Positions 46,801 to 54,903 of a DNA stretch of 64,000 bases are shown here, piece by piece. This stretch comes from Adhaeribacter swui (GTDB lineage Bacteria > Bacteroidota > Bacteroidia > Cytophagales > Hymenobacteraceae). The stretch covers positions 1,116,001 to 1,180,000 of the forward strand of contig NZ_CP055156.1 of assembly GCF_014217805.1 (NCBI RefSeq), read 5' to 3'. Every line of letters starts with the position of its first letter. The stretch's first letter is position 1. Under the pieces are notes generated by a model. That model did no database searches. It was not told the origin of the DNA and was given only the letters and a program-made list of their open reading frames with translations. The position numbers were made by a program, and so were the translations under genes.

Positions 46801-47520
46801 CCATAAAACGCCGTTGCTTACTAGTTTCTGAAAGCCGGGTTTGGTCCAGGTGCTGTCGTCGTGGCCGTAAGCGGTGTAAAATACGCGTCCTTTGCCTTGG
46901 TTGCGCACCCAGGTGTAGGGCTCGCGGGTGCTACCTTCTACCCGTTCCATGAGCACGGTTTTGTCTTTGTTCAGATTTTGGTGCACGTAGGTTTCGTCGG
47001 TGGTCGAAAATTCGGTTAAACCCTGCGTAACCGGATGTTTTTTATTGACGATAGCGGTGGTAAAAGTACCGTTGCCGTGCGACTTAAATTGGCCGCCAAT
47101 AGCGTTGATATACCACTCCGAATTTTTAAAGCAACCGGTTGCGCAATGCAACGGAATTAAACCTTTACCTCCTTCTACAAAACCCTGTAAGGCTTTTTCC
47201 TGGTCGGCGGCTAAGGTATCGTGGTTCGCGTAAATAACTAACCCGTCGTATTTGCTTAAGTTTTCGGGATTTAAATCTTTTAAATCAATGGTATAAGTCA
47301 GGTTTACACCGCTTTTAAATAAAGTAATAGCCAGCCAGGGCGCGTATTTACCGGAGTCGTGGTGTTTGCTGTTGTGGCCCAGAAACAAGACTTCACCCCG
47401 GCGCGGACCTTCTTTACCAGAGGTATTGCTGGTCGCAGACATACTGTTCATTCCTGCTTTTTTGGCGCAACCGGAAAACAGCAAACCGGTGAAAAGAACA
47501 AGGCAAATTAGTTTCTTCAT
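43882..47520 (-). CDS. ThuA / PVC-type dehydrogenase / HEAT / LamG-like / cupredoxin fusion lipoprotein
   Basis: 1212 residues. Lipoprotein signal with Cys18 (LLFSGCAKK). Domains in order: ThuA (about 40-245, with IPLHCATGCFKN and VFYTAYGHDDS), a PVC-type membrane-bound dehydrogenase-like beta-propeller (about 290-690, AMSWDERGRLWIVESVDYPN, AEVGPDGAVWVADWYNF), HEAT repeats (about 690-900), a LamG-like sandwich (about 920-1060), and a C-terminal plastocyanin/azurin domain (1092-1212). The copper ligands are all visible: His1127 (NMQHNLV), Cys1195, His1200 and Met1204 in CTFPGHWRIM, with the C-x4-H-x3-M spacing of azurin. No CxxCH heme motif was found. It is likely an outer-surface sugar-oxidising or binding protein with its own electron acceptor. 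It is first in the minus-strand operon after lacI. Confidence 0.88.
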   Translation of the reverse strand: MKKLICLVLFTGLLFSGCAKKAGMNSMSATSNTSGKEGPRRGEVLFLGHNSKHHDSGKYAPWLAITLFKSGVNLTYTIDLKDLNPENLSKYDGLVIYANHDTLAADQEKALQGFVEGGKGLIPLHCATGCFKNSEWYINAIGGQFKSHGNGTFTTAIVNKKHPVTQGLTEFSTTDETYVHQNLNKDKTVLMERVEGSTREPYTWVRNQGKGRVFYTAYGHDDSTWTKPGFQKLVSNGVLWAIGDKVQKQIAALNAPNVDIYASSNIAITDYTKRHLVPKMQEALSPEQSLKLTQVPVNFEVQLFATEPDITNPIAMSWDERGRLWIVESVDYPNTFLETDGAANDRIKICEDTNGDGKADKFTVFADKLNIPTSMVFANGGVIVSMAPHFVFLKDTDGDDKADVRENIMTGWEKNDTHFGPSNLQYGFDNKIWGVVGSGFNGTTKDSKNLSFRTGVYHVNPDGTGMEFLANTSNNTWGLGFSEDNNVFISTANNTHSAFYSMPAKYTQRALPALTASTADGKAASTGILPVQKIDGHYDAHTLTPNLRQVDVVGGFTSAAGHHLYTARSFPKEYWNRIALVCEPTVRLLHNAIIEPKGAGFAEKDGWNLMASSDEWFGPVHAEVGPDGAVWVADWYNFIIQHNVFVPAQAPSEMVLPFTEQPMGQGNAFKSPLRDINHGRVYRVVYKKAQPYTPLKLSKTDTPALLAALENDNMFWRMTAQRLLVENKDKAALPGLYKIINNQKVDEIGLNSPAVHALWTLHGLGALDGTNAEAMQVAVKAMSHPAAGVRKAALAVMPRTTQTSDIIQKSSLLNDPNLNVRLNTLLAIAEMPASDELGKLVYEATLKPENGQDEWISRAAFAAAITHQNGFLAAAAKNNPESNNPDNLSARVAKAVSEESYALPRRGNLLFPPDVKGKEIIMKGTIAKGNRDLQGLIMAQGDKENGYGLFIQEGKLNLVVRQKGKTYQAVSAQPVPDKFDFEAQLLNGGEMNVEIDGQLVAQAKAPGLFTQPLTTTVRVSQDVENEDRMGKYEGTFRLVGDMQNATLELRQAGKTSKSIAANKPTGGKAVVKTMPVKNTASATNNSETVTINLRVVENVMQFDKKLLTVKAGQKVIINLMNPDNMQHNLVIIQKGTMQKVGAAADAIARDPNGAEKSYVPQIPEVLHATKLVNSGEEVTLRFTAPAQPGDYPFVCTFPGHWRIMNGILKVVN
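47131..47142. promoter_or_regulatory. GCAACCGGTTGC palindrome inside the ThuA/cupredoxin gene
   Basis: Same perfect 12-mer as the two intergenic sites, but inside coding sequence about 380 bases after the start codon. It could be an auxiliary operator for looping or a chance match. Confidence 0.35.
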
Positions 47521-47969
47521 TTTAGCGATGTATGAGTATATTAAAAGCTAATTTTCAACTGGTGAGTACCAATTAAAAGCACCCTGCTTTACCCCCTGTT
47601 TCTTAAACCCCAACGTATTGGTGCTTTAGAATTAAGTATTAAATGAACTTGGGTAAATGCTTTATTTATCAGTTTTTGGTTTTTTGCTGTGGAATCAGGT
47701 ACTGCCTTTTTCTCCAGGAAGGCTTAAGGTAAAACTTAATCTTTTGGGGCTTTTACCGATTTGTATAAAGCAGCTAAAAACAAAAAATTTAAAAAATATA
47801 TCTATCGAACTATTTAAAACGAATCTGCGAATCTTTTCGGGCGAATTACATTAAATGCAAAAAATGGCCAGAAGAAGGATATCCGGTAAAAGAAATTAAA
47901 ATGCGCAACCGGTTGCGTAATGTTAGAACAAAATTTTTTATATTCAAAATACTGATTGTAAAAAAATAC
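47521..47969. other. Promoter region between lacI and the ThuA/cupredoxin operon
   Basis: 449 AT-rich bases. It contains the operator-like palindrome at 47904-47917, about 385 bases upstream of the ThuA/cupredoxin start. Otherwise no coding or hairpin feature was noted. Confidence 0.6.
47904..47917. promoter_or_regulatory. Putative LacI-family operator upstream of the ThuA/cupredoxin operon
   Basis: Perfect 14-bp palindrome CGCAACCGGTTGCG, sharing its 12-bp core with the site before susC. It lies 53 bases past the lacI stop and about 385 bases before the next gene, a distance similar to that at susC. Confidence 0.7.
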
Positions 47970-49010
47970 TTATTTTTTTTTGAGACTCGATTCCCGCACG
48001 ATCAATTCCGTGGAAAGTACTTTTTTTTCGATGAGAACGGTTTTATCCTGGATGTGTTGGAAAAAAATTTCGGCGGCGGTTTCGCCAATCTGAAAAGCGG
48101 GTTGCACCAACGAAGATAAAGGCGGTTCTACTACCGTGTCCATAGGTTCGTTACAAAAGCCCACTACGGCAATTTCGTCCGGAATTTTAATTTTATTCTT
48201 TTTTAAAGTAATCATTACCCCAATGGCAATAGGGTCGCAGAAACCAAAAATGGCATCGGGCCGGATGCCGGCATCTAACATTCTTTGCGCTGCTTCGCTC
48301 CCATTTTCCTGTTCTAAACCCGGGCCGCAATCAATTAATAATTCTTCCTCGAAAGGAATATTATAGGCTTTTAAAGCATCTTTGTAGCCATTAATGCGAT
48401 TCTGACTGATTAACAACAAGGGCGGACCGGCAAAGTGCGCGATTTTACGGCAACCTTGTTGTATTAAATGTTCTACCGCCATAAAAGCACCCTGGTAATC
48501 GTTCAGGATAACGCTGCTGGCTTCTATATCGGGGCAAATGCGGTCGAAGAAAATAAGCGGAATGTTTTTCTCCTGGAAAACTTTAAAATGATCGTAGTTC
48601 TTTGTTTCCCGCGAAATAGACACGAGCAAACCATCTACCTTGCTGGACAATAAAGTTTGCGACACAATGACTTCGCGCTCGTACGACTCCGCCGATTGGC
48701 AAATAATTACTTTGTAGCCCGATTTATACGCGAGCTCCTCAATCCCCGAAATAACCGTGGAAAAATAATAATGCGACAGCAGCGGCACAATTACTCCAAT
48801 GGTTTTGGTAGAGCGTTTGGAAAGGCTGGAAGCAATATCGTTGGGATGGTAATTGTACTTTTTAGCCAGGTCCTGCACCGCTTTTTTGGTAGCTTCGCCA
48901 ATAGACCGGTGGTTTTTTAAAGCCCGAGATACGGTTGATTTTGAAACGTTTAGCTCCCGGGCAATATCAATAATAGTAGTTTCTTTATAGGGGGTCGGTA
49001 CTTGCGCCAT
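47970..49010 (-). CDS. LacI family transcriptional regulator
   Basis: 346 residues. The N-terminal HTH (TTIIDIARELNVSKSTVSRALKNHRSIGEATKKAV) and hinge helix (HPNDIASSLSKR) are classic LacI. The periplasmic-binding-like effector domain follows (TIGVIVPLLSHYYFSTVISGIE, IPLIFFDRI, PDAIFGFCDPIAIGVM, ELIVRES). It probably controls the ThuA/cupredoxin and susC operons through the GCAACCGGTTGC palindromes, because the sites and the gene share the locus; this is inference. The effector would be a sugar from the pathway. It lies at the upstream end of the minus-strand locus. Confidence 0.94.
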   Translation of the reverse strand: MAQVPTPYKETTIIDIARELNVSKSTVSRALKNHRSIGEATKKAVQDLAKKYNYHPNDIASSLSKRSTKTIGVIVPLLSHYYFSTVISGIEELAYKSGYKVIICQSAESYEREVIVSQTLLSSKVDGLLVSISRETKNYDHFKVFQEKNIPLIFFDRICPDIEASSVILNDYQGAFMAVEHLIQQGCRKIAHFAGPPLLLISQNRINGYKDALKAYNIPFEEELLIDCGPGLEQENGSEAAQRMLDAGIRPDAIFGFCDPIAIGVMITLKKNKIKIPDEIAVVGFCNEPMDTVVEPPLSSLVQPAFQIGETAAEIFFQHIQDKTVLIEKKVLSTELIVRESSLKKK

Positions 49011-49525
49011 CTTCTAAAATTTATCTTAACCAGCTCCTATTTCCAACAAAACAAGCGTAAATATTCAGAAAATTTAAATTTGGAAAACAAAACCGGCTTT
49101 ATGCTTTTACAGTTTACATCTTCTACTCAGAGCCACTAAATTACTTACAAAATACAGGTATATCGCTAATGGCTCAACAGCACTTGCAAGTTGGATTGGC
49201 AGAACAAGCCCAAAAGAAACAGGTAAATTGGTGTACTATTTAGTTAGTTTTACTAATAATTACTAAGGTAAGCGCATTTTTTTATAAAATCACCCAGGTT
49301 GCCTGGGCAAAAGCATAGCTGGTTTGCCCGATTTTGCTTTTTTTTAAATAGGTTTACTAGGCTCAAATCGGATCACTTTTTATTTGTTTTGCATCGGTTT
49401 ACCAAATTACACTTATTTTAAAACAACAGCAAAGTACTGGTGCCAGAGCTAGTTTCATCAGCTTATCAGCTAATTTTTTAAATTTATCCATTTCGGGAGC
49501 TAAAGCCTGTGCGGCATCAACCAGA
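49011..49525. other. Divergent region with attenuator-like hairpins
   Basis: Between lacI (minus) and the Tm-1-like gene (plus). It contains two mutually exclusive hairpins and a T8 run at 49293-49345. A minus-strand open frame at 49399-49659 overlaps the next gene and is not protein-like. Confidence 0.5.
49293..49345 (+). promoter_or_regulatory. Attenuator-like competing hairpins upstream of the Tm-1-like gene
   Basis: Hairpin A is CCCAGG-TTG-CCTGGG (49293-49307). Hairpin B is GGGCAAA (49305-49311) with TTTGCCC (49323-49329). They share GGG at 49305-49307, so only one can form. B is followed by eight T at 49338-49345. No plus-strand gene lies upstream for it to terminate. Confidence 0.4.
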
Positions 49526-50782
49526 ATGAAAGCAGATAGTCCATACATTTTAATGCTGGGTTGCTTTGATACCAAAGAAGAAGTTTTTTCTTTTTTGCGC
49601 GACCAATTACTGGCCCATGGTTTAAACGTGCTTACTTTAAATACCGGTGTACTCGGCACTACCGCTTTGTTTCCCGTGGATTACGAAGCAGAACAAGTAG
49701 CGCAAGCTGCCGGCCACGTGCTGGAAGCCATCCGGGAAAAGCAGGACCGGGGATTTGCGGTAGATGTAATGGGCCAAGGAGCAGCCCGCCTGGTAGCTGA
49801 TCTGGTAAAAAAAGGCGGTATGCAGGCCGCCATTGGCATGGGCGGGGGCGGCGGAACCTACATTACTTTAGCCGCCATGCAATCCATCCCATTAGGTGTG
49901 CCCAAGCTTTGTTTAACCACTTTAGCCACCAAAGACTTATCCCGGCAAATCGGCATTAAAGATATTACCTTAGTACCTTCGGTGGTGGATCTGGCGGGCC
50001 TTAATTCCATCAGTTCATTGTTAATCAGCCAGGCTGCCGCCGCCATAAGCGCCATGAGCCGGGTAAAAAACCAAAAATTTAAAAATTCCGGCAAAAGCAT
50101 CGCTATTAGCATGTTTGGCAATACCACTGCCTGCGTGGACCGATGCAGTAAGCTCCTGAACGAGCAAGGCTACGAAACCATGGCATTTCATGCTACCGGG
50201 GTGGGTGGGCAAACCATGGAAGCGCTCATCCGCGAAAATTACTTTGCCGCCGTGTTGGATGTTACCACTACCGAGTTAGCCGATGATTTATGCGGGGGAA
50301 TTTTAAGCGCTGGTCCCGAACGTTTAACGGCTGCCGCCGAAATGGGCATTCCGCAGGTGGTGGTGCCGGGCTGTCTGGATATGGTAAATTTTGCCCAGAA
50401 AGAAACCGTACCCCGCTCCTACCACTCGCGGCAATTTTACAACTGGGCCCCCGATGTAACCTTAATGCGCACCAACGCCGAAGAAAACCAGCAGCTGGGC
50501 GAACAGTTAGCTACCAAACTAAATGGGGCCCGAGGTCCCGTTACCATTGTTTTACCCTTGCGGGGCATTTCGCAGATCAGCGCTTCCGGCGGGGTTTTTC
50601 ATCGCCCCGAAGTAGACCAGGTTTTATTTAGTACCATTAAGGCCCACGCCAAAGCGCCCGTGCAGGTAAAAGAAGTAGACGCCCACATTAACGATGCCGC
50701 TTTCGCTGATTTTTTGGTAAGCACGCTTCTGGAAATGATTCAGGAAAATCAGGAAAAACTAAAAGAGAAAGCTAATTTTTAA
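49526..50782 (+). CDS. Tm-1-like (UPF0261) ATP-binding domain protein
   Basis: 418 residues. The start MKADSPYILMLGCFDTKEEVFSFL is the family N-terminus (GxxDTKxxE). Further hallmarks: IGMGGGGGTYITLAAM, VPKLCLTTLATKD, ISMFGNTTACVDRC, FHATGVGGQTMEALI, TTTELADDLCGGILSAGPERL, VVPGCLDMVNF, IVLPLRGIS. In plants the homologous N-terminal half of Tm-1 blocks tobamovirus replication and binds ATP; the bacterial function is unknown but often linked to sugar or C1 catabolic loci. It is followed by the TIM-barrel gene that corresponds to the other half of plant Tm-1. It is cytoplasmic. Confidence 0.9.
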   Translation: MKADSPYILMLGCFDTKEEVFSFLRDQLLAHGLNVLTLNTGVLGTTALFPVDYEAEQVAQAAGHVLEAIREKQDRGFAVDVMGQGAARLVADLVKKGGMQAAIGMGGGGGTYITLAAMQSIPLGVPKLCLTTLATKDLSRQIGIKDITLVPSVVDLAGLNSISSLLISQAAAAISAMSRVKNQKFKNSGKSIAISMFGNTTACVDRCSKLLNEQGYETMAFHATGVGGQTMEALIRENYFAAVLDVTTTELADDLCGGILSAGPERLTAAAEMGIPQVVVPGCLDMVNFAQKETVPRSYHSRQFYNWAPDVTLMRTNAEENQQLGEQLATKLNGARGPVTIVLPLRGISQISASGGVFHRPEVDQVLFSTIKAHAKAPVQVKEVDAHINDAAFADFLVSTLLEMIQENQEKLKEKANF

Positions 50783-51064
50783 ATTTTAATACCACATCAA
50801 CTTATCCTGACAACAAAAGCCGGTCTAGTTCATGGCTAAGATAAAATTTTTAAAATCTAGCTTTACCGGAGTGATTTTTTTTAAAATTCAGGTTAATTAA
50901 GAATATATAAAAAGGTTTTTGGGCAGAACGATATTACCGGAAATCGGATTTTAAATTTTCTGGTTTGCGAAAATTTAAAATCTTTCTCTTATTTTTCGCC
51001 CGCTTAACCTTGTTCAGCTACTCGCCCGAAGTTTCAATACCCATCTATATAAATCAAACAGACT

Positions 51065-51940
51065 ATGCCAAATCCGTGGACCGGTAAGGGAAATCCTTAT
51101 ACCCGACAAGAAGTAAGAGATCGTTTAAGAAGTACCATCGAGCAACAAAAAGCCATTATTGCGGCCGGAGCGGGTACCGGTATCAGTGCCAAATTTATTG
51201 AGAAAGGCGGTGCCGATTTAATTATTATCTATAACTCGGGGCGCTTCCGGATGTCGGGTCATGGTTCTACGGCGGGTTTAATGGCCTACGGCGACGCCAA
51301 TGCGGTAGCCATGGAAATCGGTGAATTTGAAGTGTTACCAGTAGTAGAAGAAATACCCGTAATCTGTGGGGTACACGGCTCCGACCCGCGGCGGCGCATG
51401 TGGCACCATTTATTAAAAGTTAAAGAAATGGGCTTTTCCGGGATTAACAATTTCCCGACGCACTCCATCGTGGATGGTCATTTCCGGCAGGTGCTGGAAG
51501 AAACCGGAATGGGCTTTGAAAAAGAAGTGGAAATGGTGCGGCTAGCCTCTAAAATGGATTTATTCTCGATTGTGTACGTAGCCCATCCCGAGGAAGCCCG
51601 GCAAATGGCGGAAGCCGGCGCCGATGCTATTATTGCGCACGTGGGCACCACGGTAGGCGGTTCTATTGGGGTGGTTGAAGCATCCTGCACCATGGACGAT
51701 GCCATTGCCCGTACCACCGCCATTATGGAAGCCGCCAAAGAAGTAAACCCTGATATGTTTTTTCTAACGCACGGCGGCCCGATTAACACCCCGGATGATG
51801 TGCGGGAGATACTAGCGGCCACCGAAGTGCACGGCTTTGTGGGTGCCTCTTCGCTGGAACGCATGGGCGTAGAAGCGTCGTTAACCGATTTAACCCGGAA
51901 ATTTAAAGAATTAACTCTGCCCTACCGGAAAAACAGCTAG
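51065..51940 (+). CDS. Phosphoenolpyruvate hydrolase family TIM-barrel protein
   Basis: 291 residues with the PEP-hydrolase-family pattern: IIAAGAGTGISAKFIEKGGADLIIIYNSGRFRMSGHGSTAGLMAYGDAN at the start, VICGVHGSDPRR, GFSGINNFPT, GADAIIAHVGTTVGGSIG and FVGASSLERMGVE. It is a (beta/alpha)8 fold related to PEP mutase/isocitrate lyase-type or other aldolase barrels; activity in this organism is not established. It is the partner of the Tm-1-like gene 282 bases upstream on the same strand and ends before a strong terminator. Confidence 0.88.
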   Translation: MPNPWTGKGNPYTRQEVRDRLRSTIEQQKAIIAAGAGTGISAKFIEKGGADLIIIYNSGRFRMSGHGSTAGLMAYGDANAVAMEIGEFEVLPVVEEIPVICGVHGSDPRRRMWHHLLKVKEMGFSGINNFPTHSIVDGHFRQVLEETGMGFEKEVEMVRLASKMDLFSIVYVAHPEEARQMAEAGADAIIAHVGTTVGGSIGVVEASCTMDDAIARTTAIMEAAKEVNPDMFFLTHGGPINTPDDVREILAATEVHGFVGASSLERMGVEASLTDLTRKFKELTLPYRKNS

Positions 51941-52635
51941 GACCGAGAGCCATTAAGCGACCAATCTGTTTCGGCAGCAACTCTGATCTGTTTTATATTA
52001 TACCAATGCAACCATTAAAGTACCGGGTAAGTACTCTAACTTACCCGGTACTTTGATATTTATACTTGCCTATCCACCGTATTTTCGCCTTCCGTTCACG
52101 AAAGCACTAGATCGCAAACACTGATTGTACTGATAAAGTAAGGTCGTATTTTCTGGATTATAAAACAGCCATTCCGGCGTTTATCGGTTTTACTAACAGA
52201 AAACACAAGCATTTAGATAGCTGATATCAGGCTTTCATTATTTTATCAATAGATTATATGTATTTTTAAAATCGTAACATTAAATACTAAATCAATTCTG
52301 TCCGGCTGCTTATTTCAAATAATTATCTCAATTTTACTGATACCCCGGTAACAATCCTTCTCTAATTGATATTTATATAAAAAATTATCAATTCGTGCTC
52401 TTTACCTCCTCCAAATCTATAAAGCAGTATTTTATCTAATGTTTTTGTGCTCCATCGCCAGCGGTGTAACACAAAAAACAAGTGAGTTAATTGGGAACGA
52501 GGAATAACAAAATTACTCAAGCTTCAAAATTTTATATTTTTTAAAATTCGAGTTTCGTTGGCACCAGAATGAAGGGGTTCCAATACGCAGACTTAGTCCC
52601 AAAAATCAAAATATTAAAAACCAATATAAATACGC
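51941..52635. other. Long intergenic region ahead of the solitary HsdR_N gene
   Basis: 695 bases. It contains the terminator 52017-52054 and a weaker hairpin TTTTTGTG / CACAAAAA at 52442-52477 around a GC-richer loop. The rest is AT-rich without coding potential. Confidence 0.5.
52017..52054 (+). terminator. Terminator of the Tm-1-like / PEP-hydrolase pair
   Basis: Perfect 16-bp stem AAAGTACCGGGTAAGT / ACTTACCCGGTACTTT with a 6-base loop, 76 bases after the stop codon. The following T-run is weak (GATATTTAT). Confidence 0.7.
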
Positions 52636-53721
52636 ATGGACTTTATTGATGTAATTAAAGCATTAGGTGAGAAGGTGTCTCGCATGAAAGATAGTATACA
52701 AACCGAAGAAGCTACCAAAATGGCATTTGTTATGCCTTTTATTTCTGCTTTGGGCTACGATGTATTTAACCCCCACGAAGTAGTACCCGAATTTGTAGCA
52801 GACTTGGGCATTAAAAAAGGAGAAAAAGTAGACTATTGCATTTTAAAGGATGACAGCCCTATAATGATTATAGAATGCAAACACTGGAAAGAAGACCTTA
52901 ACGTTCATAATTCTCAGTTACATCGTTATTTTCATGTTACTACCACCCGATTCGGCATACTCACTAATGGTATCATTTATAAATTTTATACCGATTTAGT
53001 GGAATCTAACAAGATGGATGATAAGCCATTTTGGGAATTTAACATTACCGATATATCTGATGCCAATGTATTTGAGCTTAAAAAGTACCAGCGCAATAGC
53101 TTTAATGTTGATACCATTTTAAGTTCAGCTACTGAGCTAAAGTTTGCCCGGGAGATTAAGAAAATATTGCTCGAAGAATTTAATAATCCATCAGAAGCTT
53201 TTGTAAAACATTTTGCCCGGCAAATACACACTGGCCCTATGATAGCCAAAGTTCTGGAGCAATTTACCGGAGTTGTTAAGCGCTCACTAAATCAGTTTAT
53301 TACCGATATGATTAGTGACCGGTTGAAATCTGCTTTAGCTTCTGAACAAGATCGCGAACGGGTTGATATTGCAGCAAGGGTTGAAGAAGACGTTACTGTT
53401 ACCCCAGTAAAAGAACCTGAATCAAAAATTGTAACCCATGAAATTGAAAAAGAAGCCTTTTTTATTGTTCGATCTATTCTTAGAACAAAAGTTGATTCTA
53501 GCCGAATTACACACCGGGACACGCAATCGTACTTTGGAATATTGCTGGATAACAACAATCGTAAACCTATTTGTAGATTGTATTTGGAAGGAAATAAAAA
53601 GTTTATTGTATACTTTGACGAAAATAGGAAAGAGGTTAAAAATGAAATTACAAACCTCGATGATATTTATAAATATTCAGATCAGCTAGAAGCCACTGCT
53701 TTAAGTTATGATTCTAAATAA
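52636..53721 (+). CDS. Stand-alone HsdR_N-type (PD-(D/E)xK) protein
   Basis: 361 residues. The N-terminal part is the restriction-subunit N-terminal nuclease fold: EEATKMAFVMPFISALGYDVFNPHEVVPEF, KVDYCILKDDSPIMIIECKHW (D...ExK) and RFGILTNGIIYKFYTDL. There is no helicase motor. A helical middle (about 165-240) and a C-terminal beta domain of about 85 residues (FFIVRSILRTKVDSSRITHRD, GILLDNNNRKPICRLYL) follow. Proteins of this build are common as solitary genes in Bacteroidota, with defence or DNA-repair roles suspected. It is not linked to the hsd island 28 kb away and is transcribed alone. Confidence 0.85.
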   Translation: MDFIDVIKALGEKVSRMKDSIQTEEATKMAFVMPFISALGYDVFNPHEVVPEFVADLGIKKGEKVDYCILKDDSPIMIIECKHWKEDLNVHNSQLHRYFHVTTTRFGILTNGIIYKFYTDLVESNKMDDKPFWEFNITDISDANVFELKKYQRNSFNVDTILSSATELKFAREIKKILLEEFNNPSEAFVKHFARQIHTGPMIAKVLEQFTGVVKRSLNQFITDMISDRLKSALASEQDRERVDIAARVEEDVTVTPVKEPESKIVTHEIEKEAFFIVRSILRTKVDSSRITHRDTQSYFGILLDNNNRKPICRLYLEGNKKFIVYFDENRKEVKNEITNLDDIYKYSDQLEATALSYDSK

Positions 53722-53793
53722 ATTTTTTAAAATATCCTAGTCAAGAGGCTTTGTGCTGGCCGGTATGAATTTATAGTTAAAATTGGCTTAAAT

Positions 53794-53827
53794 AAGCAAC
53801 CCATAACAGTAACGTTATGGGTTGCTT
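53794..53827. terminator. Bidirectional terminator between convergent genes
   Basis: Perfect 14-bp stem AAGCAACCCATAAC / GTTATGGGTTGCTT with a 6-base loop, between the HsdR_N gene (plus) and the GDPD gene (minus). Confidence 0.75.
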
Positions 53828-53887
53828 GCAGGGCTATATGGGGTATTAAATTATTATTCAGTATTACATAATTTACTTACCAAGTCC

Positions 53888-54865
53888 TTACTGGGCCTGG
53901 GTGTTTCGGTTAAAATATTTCGCTTTTTTGCTGGTTTTGGGTATTTGTGCCTGAATGGCCGCAGCTACTTCAATAGGCAAGTCTGATTCCAGTACATCGG
54001 CTCCCATTTCAAAGGTTTGCTGGTACGCTTTTTTACGGGCCTCCGGATCTGTTAATTTATCGTAAGTCGGGGCGGCCGAAATCATGCACATTACTCCACG
54101 GGCATGTAGTAAATCGTACATTTCTTTGTTTTCGGGCTTGTTCTCCGGGCCTACATACGCCATAATACTCGACCAGGGCACACCGGCTTTTTCGTAGCCT
54201 TCCAGTTCTTTTTTAGTTTTCACGAAAGCCGAAAACATAACACCCGGTATATTATCGTAGTAATATTTAGCTTGTTCGGGCGTGTGTACGGTGAGCATTA
54301 CGTGGGCGGCAGCGTTGTGCTTTTTTAACTTTTTCATCGTCATAGCTAAAGGCACATCTTTTTTATCCAGGTTAATGATGGTTTTGCCTTTGCTCCAGGT
54401 AATTACTTCGTCTAAAGTAGGAATGCCGTATTCCGTTACATTGCCTTCGGGGTCTTTTAATTTAAATTTCTTTAATTCTGCCCAGGTATAATCCGACACT
54501 TTGCCGGTGCCGTTGGTAGTACGATCCAGGGTGGCATCGTGCATTAATACCACTACGCTGTCTTTGGTGAGGCGCGGGTCTATTTCAAAAAAAGCCGGCG
54601 TGTGGCGTAACGTATTTTCGAAAGTGGCAATGCAATTTTCGGGAAAACCTTTGGTGGTGCCACCCCGGTGCCCGCTAACAATCGGAACATCCAGGCCGGT
54701 GTATTTAAAGAAATCGTGCAGCTCCCGGGTATTTTTAATTTTTAGCGTTTGCAGCGGCGCTTTTTGCTGAGCCAGTACCTGGTTGCAGATGCTAGAGATT
54801 AACATGATCCCTATTAAACCACTCGTATAACGCTTACAGAAAAAGATTTTTTTAAAAAATTTCAT
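53888..54865 (-). CDS. Secreted glycerophosphodiester phosphodiesterase
   Basis: 325 residues with a signal peptide ending QVLAQQ. The GDPD TIM barrel shows its catalytic and metal motifs: VSGHRGGTTKGFPENCIATFENTL (His, Glu), FFEIDPRLTKDSVVVLMHDATLDRTTNGTG (Glu, Asp, His), and IINLDKK. It hydrolyses glycerophosphodiesters, or related polyol phosphodiesters, to an alcohol and a phosphorylated polyol. It is the last gene of the minus-strand operon, 39 bases past the phosphatase, and acts outside the cytoplasm, so its products would feed the SusC/SusD and MFS system upstream. Confidence 0.92.
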   Translation of the reverse strand: MKFFKKIFFCKRYTSGLIGIMLISSICNQVLAQQKAPLQTLKIKNTRELHDFFKYTGLDVPIVSGHRGGTTKGFPENCIATFENTLRHTPAFFEIDPRLTKDSVVVLMHDATLDRTTNGTGKVSDYTWAELKKFKLKDPEGNVTEYGIPTLDEVITWSKGKTIINLDKKDVPLAMTMKKLKKHNAAAHVMLTVHTPEQAKYYYDNIPGVMFSAFVKTKKELEGYEKAGVPWSSIMAYVGPENKPENKEMYDLLHARGVMCMISAAPTYDKLTDPEARKKAYQQTFEMGADVLESDLPIEVAAAIQAQIPKTSKKAKYFNRNTQAQ

Positions 54866-54903
54866 GGTATTGTATGGCTTAACGCTCTGATTAAGAAATG
54901 ATA

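Noticed and set aside
43882-47520. CxxCH heme-binding motif in the PVC-type protein
   Set aside because: Only CATGCF occurs, which has no His and the wrong spacing; the C-terminal domain is cupredoxin instead.
49399-49659. Minus-strand ORF of 86 codons before the Tm-1-like gene
   Set aside because: Overlaps the start of the well-supported Tm-1-like gene and looks like a shadow.
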